Shown: positions 22,511 through 36,129, numbered from the stretch's first letter. The stretch is DNA of 64,000 bases from Druceiella hillmani (GCA_039881145.1 JAYKKI010000052.1:15012001-15076000), one strand, 5' to 3'. Notes: generated from the letters alone by a model not told the origin. Made by a program: numbers and translations.

Positions 22511-24879
22511 GAATGATTATTAAACAACAACGCACTTTCACGTGTTATATGAATGAAAAACAATAAATGCTAGTGCCAAAAAGACCAGGGTTACGACTGC
22601 CGAAAAAAACCAATGTTTTTGAAAAACTAATGGCATAAAGTAAAACTGGAGAAAATACAAAATAAATTTGTCTTTCTGTACTAGAGTGAGTTGGACGTTA
22701 TTGGGCTTACATTGCAACGTACCAATGTACCCTTCATTAGAGAAACGTTGCATTTTTATAACAAAGACTTTAAGAGTGAGCGGAATTATCATGGGCTATG
22801 CCGCCACGGTTGCTGGAGCTGTGTTGAGTTGACATCTTGAGAAAACACAAATTAAATGTGATTACACTCGGCGTGACATGGCGATCTGAGGAGCTCCGTA
22901 TCTTGCCAATTGACTTAAATTCACTTTTAAGTCCACAAAACTTAAGTAGCACGTGACATTTCTATGTTTACTTTCTGCTCAAAATTATAAAAAAGCTATT
23001 GAAGGCATCGTGAAACGAAATAAAATGAACGAACCGTTATTTATTTTCCATCCGTTCTTATATTATTTCACAAGAACTTAATTTATTTTCACTAAAGTGT
23101 ACTAAATTTTCTTTTTTTCTTTTTGCGTAATTCTCGTGCTTCCTTAATGACAGCAAAGTGCAAACTTTTCCTTGCAATAATTGGCATTGCTCATTGCTGG
23201 ACGCAACGAACAATACCAATTATTACATTAAAGTGAATGAAATTTTACTGCATCTGTAGCCAAAAAAAGTATTGAACCAAAAAAATAACAAGCTGACAAA
23301 TAAATGATTTAATTATTCCTAATGTATTTGATTTACAAATATTTCTTTGATCTAAATAAAAATGTATGTAAATTTTTTTCAACAGCAAAGCTTTCCAACC
23401 TATTTGTCTGTCGTTATTGTCACGAATTGTCATGTTCCTCAAAATTATAATATTCCTCCAGTACAGTTTGCCTTTAATATTATTACTAAAAATTATCATA
23501 TGCTATGAATGTTCATTATTTTTTGTAACTCAAACTAAAATTTAGAAATAAATGTGAAGAGCAAGGCGACTAATAATAGATTTTGAATCTTCGACAATTT
23601 TATCGATATTTCCATTCTATAATAAATAAGTACGTAAATATATTGGAAACAACTGGGGAGCTAAAGAGTACACGAATTGGTAGTTACAGTAGAAGTTATT
23701 GTCATTTTTGCATTTTTTTTGTTTTTCCGAGTTTGGATTCTGGTGCAAGTTTTCATGAAGTGTTTTTAATATACCTTTTCTGCTTTTCGTTTGGTCGTTT
23801 GAATGGATTACTTAATAAATTAATATCAATAAGCATAAAAAATAAATGTCATTTAAAACTATTAACTTAAGTTGTAACTGTTATGGTGAAATTATGGTTT
23901 TTGGTAATTCGATTTCATTGCTAGATGAGTTTTAAAATTCTGAACTGCGGTTAAAAAAAAGGTCGTGATGCACAACCGCTCAAACATACTTGACTGATAA
24001 CCGCTGATCTTAATTTGGCTTGCTACTTTTCATTTCCAATCTAAGTTAATTAAGTAAAAGACTATTATTGAAGTTATATTTCTTTAGGCGCGTTATGAAT
24101 AAATGATGAGTGAATTTTAAAAATAAAAGATGAAGGTGACAACGATGCAACCATTGATCTAAATATCAAAATACGGCCAAAGGAACATAAGCCAAATCGA
24201 AAATGACAACACTAATTCATGTACGCCATCTATTGCAATTAATCGAAACTACTTCGGCGATCACATGGCCGACTGTCCATGACCGTAGATATAATGTTAT
24301 CATATCTTATTATTTATTATATGTATATTGATATTACAATGCTTAAATGGCTTGGAATTTATGTAAAGTAATAAAAAAAATTATTTTTATATAACAAAAG
24401 GCAATTATAATATAGAAATATGACGAAATTATACTACATAGAAATATGAGGAATCATTCCAAATTAAGGTGGTTTAATTATATCCATTTCATGCTGTGGC
24501 AATCAGTTTTATTCATATATAATTTATTAATTTATTCATTCATATAATATTTGTTTATTACTTTAGTACAAAATTGGTAATGTGCAAGATATATAGAAAG
24601 ATATCAACTCATTCAGGATCACATTTAAATCTTTACTGACCACATAAGAAAACGCGAATTTTCGACAACGCTGTCTCAATGCAATTCCTATGTTATACCA
24701 AATATTATTAAATCATCTTCATCAACTTACGTTATGGTTTCCTGGTTTATTTACCTTTACAATAAAATCCTTTCTTATTGCATTTTCCTGCTTTAAAAGT
24801 AACCAAACATTTGACACGACCAATTTAAATTAGTTCTAGATAGCAATATGACAATGTCGAGTTATTTACAAATATTTCA

Positions 24880-25110
24880 AACTAGCCGTGTCTACGACTT
24901 CCTTTGCATAAAATTTGGAATAAGAAAAGTTAATAGAATTTATTTTTCTCTCTCATATGCTCTTGGGTATAAACATCTACCATACCAAATTTCATCAAAA
25001 TCCGTCCAGTAAATAGATTTTGAGTGATTGACGCCTATTATAACAGATAGACTTTTAAAAATATTTTCCGTGTACAGAATTAACTCTGTTACAATATTAT
25101 TATATGTATA
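24880..25110 (+). mobile_element. Lepidopteran-type interspersed repeat remnant
   Basis: AACTAGCCGTGTCTACGACTTCC, followed by ACCAAATTTCATCAAAATCCG, TCCAGTAAATAGATTTTGAGT and a target-like end at TATAACAGATAGACTTT, resembles widespread moth repeats with 'AAATTTCATxAAAATCCGTxCAGTAG'. Boundaries are approximate. Confidence 0.45.
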
Positions 25111-25737
25111 GATAATTATTATTTGGATACAACTATCTAGAAGATTTGTCGTTTTTCTTTTCTAACGAAAAGCAGTAGCTTCACATAAATGTATATGTGT
25201 ATATGTGTGTATACAGTAGCAAGCTTGAAATTTTCTTAAATAGTCTGTGAAATATTTTTCCACTTCTTATACTAAACGAACTAGAAAATGATTTTAATAA
25301 TGTACAACATAGCAGACATTGCTCTCAGTAATTAAAATCAAAACGTGTGTGTAAACATGTGTGTCCTTCATGTATAGGCTTTGTCAAAAATGATATGCGT
25401 TGTCTATATTTAATCACTAAATGACTCAAACCTATGAACATTTTATACTTACACTTCCAGTTTCAAGTTGATTGGTTTAGAAATGTTTGAGTTATTGAAG
25501 TAATAGACAGACACCTAGTTTTTCCGACACCGTACTCATCAGTATATTTTCAAAAAGTAAAGCAAAGAAAAATTAAAATAATGTGTGAAAATACGTCCTT
25601 ACAAGGTCACAACGGTGGACTACTATTTTTTCAATAAGTAACAAAAAATATGTATAAGAAAGGATTATAATTATTAACCGAAGGTAACATATCAACCTTT
25701 TTTAAAATTGTCGAGCTGTAATTTAAACAAAGTGTCA

Positions 25738-25776
25738 TGTCAAATTGTATAGTAAAAATACTACACAATTTGACAT
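25738..25776. other. Hairpin with 11-bp stem
   Basis: TGTCAAATTGT and ACAATTTGACA surround AGTAAAAATACT, which is itself nearly self-complementary. Unknown meaning. Confidence 0.55.
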
Positions 25777-26169
25777 TATTTGTTGTTTTCAAAGTAAAAA
25801 TACTCACGAGAATTGAAATGTCAACTGGAACAAAATGCTGCTAATACCGTCATTTAGTACCGTTTCTAGTGGAGAAACATTTTTCGGTTGCTATGGGCCT
25901 GTCCTTACGAAATAATGTAAGTCTATAGATGCATCGCAAAAACGACACCGTGAAATTGCTCATTAACGTTTAGTTTTTATCCATTTACTTGTACAGAGTA
26001 CTAGGCGCTTGAGTACGAAAGAATTTGTTTGATGGTAGTGTCGTCAAACAATTAATTTGGTAGTCCAAAATTATACTGTGATCCCATTTGTTCGAATTAT
26101 CGTAGCTACCAGGCGATCATAAGTTAGTAATAAATAATTTCTTTATTTATTAAGATGAATCTAGATACG

Positions 26170-26610
26170 TCATAGTTTATTTGGCTTTTTATTCTAAGCC
26201 AATCATCTGCCAGACCGTTTCGGATTCGATATGTAATTATTTTCATTCTAAATTATTATTTATCAAATAATTTAAATGAATACGTTAAAATAAATTTTCA
26301 GCATATTCATTAATTTTTATTATCAATTAAACTTTATTTAGATATCAATCCATCCTCGCATTTAACATGGCGACATGTCATTGACGTCCACCATTTTATT
26401 TTTCTGCTGGCTTTCCGTTTTAAGTCAATCATCTGTCAGACTATTCCAAATTATCACGTTTCATCATTATTATTTTCTTTTTTAGTAATTCAAATTTAAT
26501 AGTGGTCCATGTAATAAAAAGGAACATTTATTAAAATACACACATTTGACAGAGAGAATTTAATTTTAAAATTGTCCCCCATTTTATTTTTCTGCTGGCT
26601 TTTCATTGTT
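26170..26610 (+). repeat. Degenerate tandem units of about 190-220 bp
   Basis: CATTTTATTTTTCTGCTGGCTTT occurs at 26392 and 26579, and a worn counterpart (GTTTATTTGGCTTTTTATTCTAAGCCAATCATCTGCCAGAC) at 26174. TCAATCATCTGTCAGAC follows the second as CCAATCATCTGCCAGAC follows the first. Confidence 0.65.
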
Positions 26611-26879
26611 CTTATATTATGCCAAAGAAGTATAACTTCTAACGCAAGTACATAAGTACACATGGTTTGTTTTCTTATGTTAGGGACACATCACATATTA
26701 CCTAATGAATGGAAAATTGTTATATCTAGTTTAAATTGAAATCAGTAATTATTATTCCCCAAAATCATATAAAATTTAATTCGTAGTCTCTTAATTATGG
26801 TTAGATACCATATATGTATATTAATGGTTCATAGCAACTAAAACTATACTCTGAATATCCTACTTTTCCAAAATAACGC

Positions 26880-27780
26880 GAACTTACAATTTTTTTGATT
26901 AGTTCAAGTAAAAGCGTAAGAAAATTTGATTTTATGGAACGAAATGAAACAAATAGTATTTACTAATAATTAAAAACTTTTGGCTTTTAAATAAGGCTCT
27001 GTTTTTTTTTTCTATTGGTTTCGAATTATTACGATAAAACCTCGAACTTAGCAATACTTTTAATTTTTTACAAACGTCACAAAAGAAGAAAAAGGTAATT
27101 AGTTTCGAGTACGGCCTCCTTTCAACTTATGATTGCTGCAATGCTACGTGGCAAGCCCAAAAGATTTTTAATTTTTTTTGGGGAATACACCCCCATTCGG
27201 ACATAACAACAGTTTTTAACTCTCAACTGTTCCGAAGGGCTGGATATACAGTTCTGACAGGCCGTTTTAGAATATACCATAGATGCTTGAAATTGAAGTC
27301 GAGACTTCATTCTAGCCAATCTGTACAGCGAAATCAATACATGGTCAATCTAACCTCAGGCAAGCATCTACTCTGCCCACTAGATTCTTTAAGAAGAGCC
27401 CCTATATTAGCAGCGATTACTGTTACGTTTGCAATAATACATTATAAAATTTATCATGAAAAGTATACTTAAACAATTTATCAGCAATATCAATATTTAA
27501 AATTACATAAATATTTATTTTTAAGTAAACCACACAACATCTAACCACAAAACTCTAGCTAATATTTTAATTCCAAGCGAATATTCTTAAAATAAATTTA
27601 AAATGTTCAAATTTAGAACGTTATAACTTACCTTCCAGTACTCTTTAATAATCAGATAAATATTTCCGATTATTTAAATGCATATAAAATATATTTTTTT
27701 AAGCTTTCTATAACTGTAAATAAAAATATAGTTGCCCGTTTTTTGCAAAGAAGTGTACAAAAAAGAACTCATCAATCGGG
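26880..27780. other. Second insertion in A3; unidentified
   Basis: About 0.9 kb separates parts of A3 that are adjacent in A1 and A2. A GC-richer part at 27120-27460 holds a 71-codon minus-strand frame (27122-27337) with several Cys and Arg/Lys residues. I recognise no family and cannot support it as a gene. Confidence 0.4.
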
Positions 27781-28699
27781 ACAGGCTGTTATGAAAGTTT
27801 TATGTTCTGTCACATTTTAGATTTTATGTTTTAGTCTGGAGATTTCATGAGTACAAGTTGAATCAAAAACTCAATTCAAGTTTTTAGATGACATTTTTGT
27901 AAAATTAATATTTTATATGGCCTATCATTGCAAACCATCATTTGAATGTATTGCGAAAAGTAACTTTTGCATTCATAACGTCATTTAAAAATCTTATCCA
28001 AAAATTAATTTAAAACTTTTATTTTAAAGCAGTAACGAGATAAATATCTATGATAGACAGACAAATGACAGTGACTTCAGTAAGTTTTCTGATAAGAAAT
28101 CATTAAACAAATTTAACATTATTCCAATCATATTTAATTAATATATTTCTGTCGTCAAAGGAACGAAACAGTAGCATTTGCTTAAGCTGCAAACTGTCCG
28201 TTTCTTCACAAACGCTACATACTGGCATCTTAGATATGGTTATAGTATATGGTAGGTATTAGATGCCATATTACCAATTACATACACTTACTGTCGTATT
28301 AAAATAGTAGAAAGCTGTAAGCATACTCACTGAAAATAACAGACGTTGGAGTTGCAAGGAATTTATTGGATTATACGAAACGCACTGGTGACTGTAATTA
28401 GCTATCATCTAGAACTATTATTATGGAAGCACAAAATTAATTATAGATATGAATTTCTTATAGCCGATGAAATAATTATGATACGTGTGTCTTGATTTAC
28501 GTTTGAATTTTTTTAAGGGTTATTTACCCTGCCGTTTGTTTTCATTATTTTTTTTTGTATTTAATACGTGACGAATTATATACTTTTGGGAACACATATT
28601 TTACGTGATATTAAAATCAAAGTGTTTTTCAGTTTCTTTCTAAATTTTTTTTAGGTTTCGATATCATATAATCGCTGCTAAATATTTATAAACAATGTC

Positions 28700-29160
28700 A
28701 TTTGTAATTTCACCTTCAGCATATTTTTGAATTTTGAACAAAATTACGTTTTTTTATTATACCTTCTAATTTTAGTCTATGCACTATATTCATATTCCAG
28801 AGGATTAAACATTTTTTTTTCGATTTGTCCTCCGAAAATTACTCCAAGATTGTTTCGTTGCACCTTATTCACTGTATATGCCGTTGTATGAGTTTAGTCC
28901 ATTTACTTAATTATATTACTTAAAAAAATCATAATTTAAAAAAATCATTTTTAGAGTTCATTGACCAAATTTTCAATTCAAAAAGAGAGAATTTCAATTT
29001 TCCTGCTATCTGTCCTTTACAAAGTCGACTTTAGAAAGTGCAGTCGATAGTAATGGTGTTGCTTATGAATATTTACAATAAACTATGATAGTTAAAATTT
29101 GATATGATAGTTATTATTTTCAAACGCTCGCTATTTATTGGTACCATATAAATACTCATG
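28700..29160. other. No recognisable gene
   Basis: AT-rich spacer between the end of A3 and a dead transposon. Nothing recognised. Confidence 0.5.
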
Positions 29161-29299
29161 CACACCTATATAATAGGTGTTTTTTTAGATATATGCAACT
29201 TTATTGAAAATTTAATTATACACCATTTGTGTTTAAATACAATCTGGCTTGAATGATGCGCAATCTGAAAGTTTAATCTTCAACCACTTTTTCGAGCAA

Positions 29300-29950
29300 T
29301 AATTTGTTCAGCGATGAGGCTGATTTCTAATTGAATGGCTACATCAATAAACAAAATTGCCGTATTCGGAGAGAAGAAAATCCATGTGGCATTTTCACAT
29401 CCACAAAAAGTCACTGTTTGTGTTTTAATGCATTGATGGAATCATTGACTGGTATTTCTTTCAAGATGATGCCGGCGAGAACGTTACAGTCAATGGAAAA
29501 CGCCTTAGATACATTATTACTGATTTTTTCGTTCCCCAATTAAATCGTATTAATATTGAAGAGCTTTGGTCTCAAGAATACGGTGCAACATACCATACAG
29601 CACGCGAGACAATCAATTTATTGCAGGAAACATTCGACCAGCGCCTCATTTTACATAATGCCCTTAGTAATTGATTTCCACGACCGTATGATATCACACC
29701 TATGAATTATTTTCTGTGGGGATAAAGGAAGTCACTAGTCTATGCTGACAAACTATCGACTTTGGACCACTTGGAAGATAATATTTGCTGCACTATTGCC
29801 AATACGCGACCCCAACTGCTCGAAAAAGTGGTTGAGAATTGGACTTCCAGATTGTGTTTGATTCGAGCCATCCGCGGCCCCCGTATACCAGAAATTGTAT
29901 TTAAACACAAATATCATAAAATTACATTTCCATCATCTCGTTTACTTTAG
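29300..29950 (+). pseudogene. Dead Tc1/mariner-superfamily transposase
   Basis: When in use this would have been a DDE transposase cutting and pasting its own element. Seen: FSDE at 29307-29318 (first catalytic Asp), then a stop, LNGYINKQNCRI, a frameshift near 29465, VTVNG, NRINIEELW, the position of the second Asp read as Tyr (29579), GATYHTARETINLLQETF, another stop, DITPMNYFLWG with the third Asp as Asn (29705), a stop, then LEDNICCTIANTRPQLLEKV and a C-terminal 'IRAxRGxxIPEIVFKH' end. The motif order matches the IS630-Tc1-mariner type in which W-F-Q-Q-D-G and LTPLDYFLWG are typical. Two catalytic residues are gone, plus stops and a shift, so it cannot function. The N-terminal DNA-binding half is missing or unreadable upstream; element ends were not found with confidence (a left end may lie near 29165). 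Confidence 0.85.
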
Positions 29951-30400
29951 GTAAGCCACTATTTAGGCCATAATCTTCTACAAGCCCAGATTTTTTAGAA
30001 GCTTTTTTATCAGTACGCCAGCGTCTTTCGTGCGATATACATACAACTGATGATAAAATTTAAACGTAAAACCATGGCTTCTTGAACAATGCAAAAAAAA
30101 AACTGACGCCTTTTTTCATATTTATGGTAAATTGTTATATATAAACTAAGCAAACATGCATAATATGCCTATTTTGAATTAAAGTTATATTATACAATTG
30201 AACAAAATGGCATGTATAAAGTTTTATCACATATACAGAGAAACATTAAACATGTGAAATATAATTGAAATAAAATCTCTTACGTTTAGTATTAATATGC
30301 TATAGAAAAAATTAGTAAATATACTAAAAACGGTTACTTTTATTCAAATAATAACAAAGCCAATAATTTGAACAAATAAATCATTAACCCTAATGTTGGA
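29951..30400. other. No recognisable gene
   Basis: AT-rich; possibly includes the 3' flank of the dead transposon. Its right terminal repeat was not found. Confidence 0.4.
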
Positions 30401-30560
30401 TCGATAAAAAAGCTTTATACCTTATAGACCCATTAACCAGTTCTTAATTACCTCAAAAATATCGATTCTGTTCTCGGCTTGTCGTCTGCAGAAAATAAAT
30501 GCATTTCAAAAAGTAACAAAATATTTAATATCATGACATACGCAAAAAATTTTAAAAATG
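30400..30560 (+). repeat. Short block A/B linker, copy in unit 2
   Basis: Matches 38460-38610: AACCAGTTCTTAATTACC versus AACCAATTCTTAAATACC, then TTTCAAAAAGTAACAAAATA versus TTTCAATAAATAACAAAAAA. It joins the A family to the B family in units 2 and 3. Confidence 0.6.
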
Positions 30561-30889
30561 AATTTATTCAGTAGGAGTAAATTTAACATAAACAAGAAAA
30601 CAATAGCGTTTGTAGTATTAGGCAGACTAAGCTGGCAGGAAATGGACTAAAATATAACCACAAAAACGGAAATTATAAATGGGCATGTTAAATGGCATAT
30701 GGCAAATTAAATGACTAAATATAATAGTAAGATAAAAGTTATACAATTTACTTCAGAAGATTACAGCGTCGATTTACGAACGGTCTGAAAATTTTAACAC
30801 GTTCATAATATTGAAACGCGATGCATCGCAACTATGATACTAACCATACTTAACGAGACTCTGGCGGTGATTGAGCAATGAAATTCTAT

Positions 30890-30985
30890 TGTTTTCTTCC
30901 CCCGCCCCTCCCACGAGCAATAACAGCTCTGTCCCATTCAGCCCCAGTACCTCGTTCCGCCCCGGCTACCCCCACTGACATATGA
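30890..30985. other. C-rich patch
   Basis: Contains CCCCCGCCCCTCCCACG and CCGCCCCGGCTACCCCCAC, very unlike the AT-rich surroundings. The GGCTACCCCCAC part recalls GCTACCCCCACCC at 38140, the probable right end of the pogo-like element there, so it may be a solo transposon end. Confidence 0.35.
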
Positions 30986-31019
30986 AAATTATTCAAAAAC
31001 CTTGCGCATAATGAAGATG

Positions 31020-33060
31020 TACAATGATAATAACTATGTTTTTACGTGGTCGTTATTACGTTTTTATATGTAAAGTTATTACACAGATAAATAAAAATAA
31101 GAAAAAGAAATTATTGTATGAATATATCTTAAAGATGCAAACATACTATTTTATCCTCGACTTGTAATATTATTTTTCACGTCTTATTTAATGTAACTTA
31201 CGATATATAACAAGATTAATATGGAAATAACTTCAGTTATATATAAAAATATTATTTCAAAATCGATTTAATTGTGTAAAACTTAAACCTGAATAAAATT
31301 AAATGCATATGAGTCGAATTCAAAAATCCATAAAAATTTAAGAATATTTGTCCAAGAAACAGTAATTCACTTCATAAATGTTCTTTGATAAATATTTACG
31401 CATCGACTTTTCGTAACCATTAAACAAACCTCACCCAACATAAACATTGTAATTCTCCAGATCAGCAAATGAATAATAAATAATAATAAAGGACCGACGC
31501 TAAGAACCATGACCATTTGCCGTGAAGAATGGGCAAATTTGAATTAATTATTTGCGTTCAGTGTAATCTAAATATATTATTTCTAAAAGGTGTTTTTTGG
31601 TCGAGCGGCTTGATCTCTTTAACTACTGCACCAAAAAAAATAAAAAAAATACCCACTTAAAGCTTATGTTTTCTACTTTGGGTGAAAAATATAAAAAAAT
31701 TCAAAATAAATCTTTTTGTTAATAAAAAAATTAATTTTTATAACAATTGGCATGAGCGCCATCTGTGGGCGACACATCAAATATCTTAGCCAAATTGTAT
31801 ACTTGGAACACCCTAGATGGCGATATAGTGCGAAGACTTCGCACGGGTCAGCTAGTCATATCATATTCATAATATTGCAATTAGCGGCGACCAAGACCTA
31901 GAGTTTAGAAACTAAGTATTATGGATCGACGCGATGCTTCTTTGAGTGGACTTAATTAGTTTTAAGGATTTATTAATAATAGAAATTGAATAATAAAATT
32001 TCAATAAGTACATTAACTTGTTCCCATCTTGCCATTTATTTCTCGAATAATATACATTTTCATTAATTTGTATGGAAAAAACGTGACTTGCAGTTAATTT
32101 CCATATGAAAACTTACTGTAATATAAATTAATGTTAACATGAATTGCATCTGGAACAAAAAATATTGCCGTCATCATTTAAATATCGAATTTATACAAAG
32201 ATTCTAATACAAAAATTCGCGTCAGTTATATTACGTTTATTCTTTCATTAACATTTTAATTGTAATTTAGAATAAAAAAGATTATTCACAACAAAAAATA
32301 TCCTAAATAATGATAATGCTTATCTAATAATATATTAGATTTTTTCCAAATTGTTCTAGGCCTTCTTTCACAAGATATGGTGCGTGAAAGGAATAGTATA
32401 GTTTTGTTTAAAAAACATAACATAAATTTCAAATAAAATAAATATTTAAATACTTTTTACTTGACGCTTTAACATGTTTTTATGTCCTCGGACGATAACT
32501 TAGACCCAAAAAAGTAGTTTTTTCGCACTTCACTTGCGTAATTGAGCCTCTATTTCCTGCAATATGAATAATGTTAAGTTTCTATGTCAAAAGAAATGTG
32601 AGAAAAATATATTTAACACACAGACGGATAAACTTTTTGTACTCTTTATTTTGTACCGCTCTTTCATGGTTCTGCCCAGACCAAAAACAATACCAACATT
32701 TTTGTAATACAATATCTTTCAATTCTTTGGAAGAAATCCGCACTCAAACCCACATACAGATTCAGTTTAAAATATGGTTCGTATTATTTAAGCACAGTAT
32801 ATTCAACATGGTGAATGAAGCAGGCACAACGGATGTGTAACCCGCGTGGCTCTATGTCAGGCTCTACTCCCAACGTTCTATGAAGCCTTGCTGCCAGTTA
32901 CGACGATCATATCAGTCAATTGTGCAATCGTAATAAAGATGTCTTTCCTAGAATTATCTTATCAAATCTTTATTGAAATTTTTACTGCTATCCATTATTT
33001 CGTAATGATTTAATGCAAACCATTGCATGTTTGAATAACTACATCAATAAGTTTGAATCA
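31020..33060 (+). repeat. Block B, copy B2 (first part)
   Basis: Matches B1 (1895-2398, and in reverse 2458-3074) and B3 (39960-41340). A short GC-richer segment at 31870-31960 (TTAGCGGCGACCAAGACC, TATGGATCGACGCGATGC) is nearly identical to 40500-40580. The match to B3 continues through 'CTTCACTTG(C/T)GTAATT' at 32528 and 41137. No coding region found. Confidence 0.8.
31564..31861 (+). mobile_element. About 300-bp insertion in B2, short non-autonomous element
   Basis: B3 reads from GTTCAGTGG directly into CATTCATAATCATGCAATTAGCG (40475-40510), while B2 has some 300 bp between the same two words. The insert carries GAGCGCCATCTGTGGGCG and CTAGATGGCGATATAGTG, i.e. GCGCCATCT facing AGATGGCG, and ends GACTTCGCACGGGTCAGCTAG. 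This tail is of a kind commonly seen in moth repeats. No coding capacity. Confidence 0.6.
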
Positions 33061-33085
33061 CTTTTCATGCGTCTTTGATTATTTT

Positions 33086-33088
<3 letters not shown>

Positions 33089-33148
<60 letters not shown>
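33089..33148. repeat. (TA)n microsatellite at a rearrangement boundary
   Basis: 60 bp of TA immediately before the left arm of the young 370-bp inverted repeat. Confidence 0.95.
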
Positions 33149-33150
<2 letters not shown>

Positions 33151-33519
33151 CTTATATACAAATATCATAGGAATATCTTTTGGGTATATTTAACGTTCAC
33201 CTGGTTGTACGTGGTTTTACAATGATTCTAAATGTTGGGCTAATCACCCAATTGTACGTGGTTTCACGTTTATTTCTAATATTGAGCTGGCTTTTTAAAT
33301 ATGTGTATTAATTATTGTCACACATTATAAATCTCTGACATTATATTAAAATTCCCGAATAATTTATTTCTTATATCCGGCGAACGCCCGCATAAAGTTA
33401 GGCTTGAATATAACGTCACTTTCAACTCGATTATCTAATGTACTTTCCATATTGTGTGCCAAATTAAAGAAATAGATAACGTCCTGCTAGTTTAAGGCGC
33501 AAGTGGATAGTGATTAATA
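33147..33519 (-). repeat. Left arm of a young 370-bp inverted repeat
   Basis: Reverse complement of 35118-35487 with only about a dozen differences seen by eye, plus a small indel near 33195. It is far more similar than any A, B or C paralogues. Both arms contain the duplicated ACCACGTACAA segment, so they separated after that local duplication. Confidence 0.9.
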
Positions 33520-34900
33520 ATTTGATTTAAATATATATGAGGTAACACCTCTTTAAAATATAATCTTTTTATTTGAACATATTTTCCCTATTGTGACGTT
33601 TTATGTGAAAAAGTAAAAAAACCACTTTCTTTTCTACGAACAGTCATTATTAACTTATATAGGAAATCGTTCATTCTGTCTCTCGATTGTTTGTCCAACA
33701 AATCGATTCAATCCTTCATCTCACGATGCTGGATATGCTCCCCCGGGCATTCGCGCTGAATATTCATGGCCTCGCTGCGTCTGGCCACTCTGCCGGTGTT
33801 TCGTATCGTGCTGTACTTTAGTTCTAATGTATTGATTGGTGTCGTCAATATGTAAATCGCACCGGTGCATGCTGCGGCATTGCTTTGACAAGCGGGACTT
33901 GAATACTATCTTGTTGATATTTGAGAGAGTTTTAAATCAACTAGTTTGGTTAATGTAGCCTGGTAATAAGTATTCGTATTCAGAGCGCATAACTGTGCAC
34001 TTAGAAATATGGTAAATATGGAATTCGAGCTCATTTCACACTGTAAAACTACGACATTGATGATTAATATTTATTTACAGTGGTATCAACTCCTGTTTTT
34101 GAAAGTTAAGTAGGAAAAATGGGGTTGTTTTGATACCGCCTCCTAATGAGAAAGACAATTTTACCGTTTTGTCAAATGAATATATCAAGGGCAAATTGAA
34201 CGTAATACAATGTAAATTATGATCGTAGTACAATGTTAATAAATTGAACGTAGTACAAGTGTTACGTACCATTAGTGAAACGAAATGTTATTAAATTTTC
34301 AGTAAAAAAATTGTAAACAAACATTAAGTCCTATCGAGACTACAATATTCTTACAAACCGTATTATGTCAGTATAGTGATACCCAAATGAATAATTAAAA
34401 TATAAAAAAATAACCCTTTTTATATATTTTAATATCAGATATTTTCAGGAAACATATTTTGGCATTCAACTTTTTTTTACTTATTTGAAATTTAGATTTT
34501 AATAATTTATTTTTCATACGATACTAATCTTTTGAAATGGTCGATGTAAATGGATATTTATGGATACTTTTGAAATAGTTTGGAGTTATATTTTTTTTTA
34601 ATATACTATATGTAATAGTTTTACTAAACAAATTAATCAATAATTTTTATACAAGGATATGTGCCATTTGTAAATCGAAGTCATGAATGTGATGTGAATC
34701 GAAGTCATGAATGTGATCACTACCTGATATGGCAAATGAAATGTGGTTTTAAACGGGCACATGTAACTTGCTATTGCTATTACTATTACCACTAACAACT
34801 AACGTTGTATTTCTTCAACATGGATTCATGCAAATAACCGCATAAATTGGCTACTTATACAATTTAAAATTCAATTAAACTTCAAAGTAAATCAATGAAA
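33520..34900 (-). repeat. Block B2 middle part, inverted
   Basis: Reverse complement of 3190-4400. The GC-richer island at 33700-33900 corresponds to 3990-4190. It lies between the arms of the young inverted repeat. Confidence 0.7.
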
Positions 34901-34967
34901 AAAAAGTGGGTACTGTTATTTATTCACTTTAAGGAACCCATCGCAATGGCAAATAGGGATGGCAAAT

Positions 34968-35487
<520 letters not shown>

Positions 35488-35489
35488 GA

Positions 35490-35730
35490 TGGTTCCTTCC
35501 TATGCATACCAGATGACCATTCTTTACAGTTCAGAAGAGACGATTTAGTTATGAAATTATATTTATTTATTTCGAAATGGAATTAATACAATATAGTGTA
35601 TAAACACAACATGACAAAAAACCCTACTTTTATGGCTTCCTACGCTCATGTAATCGAAATATTTTTTAAATGCTTGCATCTAGAATTTGATTATGATTCC
35701 ATTCAATTGAGCAGTTCTTTGTTGCACTTT
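35490..35730 (+). repeat. End of block B2 with empty site for the foldback element
   Basis: TTCGAAATGGAATTAATAC (35571-35589) is the uninterrupted counterpart of TATTGAAATGGATT + element + TATTGAAATGGATT in B1. Downstream GCTTGCATCTAGAATTTGATTATG matches ACCTGCATCTAGAAATTAATTATG at 5137. Confidence 0.75.
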
Positions 35731-35854
35731 TAGCATAGTGATACAAGCATACATGTGTAGTCAAATCGTAAACGAGTGAAAATTAATTCAAATTCCGATT
35801 ACTTTTGCCTTTCGCGGTATACTAATTACTTATTTCAATTCAAATTTTGCTTAT

Positions 35855-35940
35855 TAACCGACTTCAAAGAAGACTTCGAAGTATTGTTATGTATACATTA
35901 CCTCATATCTCTGGCATTTATGATTTATTTTCAATCTAAC
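35855..35940 (+). mobile_element. Short remnant of the 'AACCGACTTCAAA' repeat
   Basis: AACCGACTTCAAAGAAGACTTC, followed by ACCTCATATCTCTGGCATTT, mirrors the head of the repeat at 17041. Truncated after about 85 bp. Confidence 0.5.
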
Positions 35941-36129
35941 AAGTGAAGATATAAGAAAATAAGAAAAGTGAAGATATAGTACAGAACTTCTCAACATTGA
36001 GGAGTACATTTACCTTGATCAAGTTTGGATGAAATAGGTGTAATGCTGATTTAAAAGGGCACAACTAAGAGTGACATAAATTTACTCCTTAGCAAAATTA
36101 GGATAAAATGTGGGCAGGAATTCTTCTGT

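Larger units (their letters stand above)
24040..26645. other. Material inserted in A3 relative to A2
   Basis: A3 stops matching A2 at about 24040 and resumes at about 26650, while the matching points in A2 (about 20600) are adjacent. So some 2.6 kb is extra. It contains a lepidopteran-type repeat piece near 24880-25110, a hairpin at 25738-25776, and three degenerate units at 26170-26610. No gene is recognised. Confidence 0.6.
22250..28690 (-). repeat. Block A, copy A3 (inverted; right arm)
   Basis: Runs opposite to A1 and A2. Segments 22250-22385, 22540-24040, 26650-26870 and 27780-28690 match A in reverse; the gaps are insertions or unique DNA. Anchors are 'GTGGTGCAAGCAT' at 22301 (reverse of TGTTTGCACCACC at 1764), GAAGGCATCGTGAAACGAAATAAAATG at 23001-23027 (reverse of 1092-1118) and AAATCTCCAGACTAAAACATAA, reversed at 27820. 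The junction with A2 is at about 22110-22250. Confidence 0.8.
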
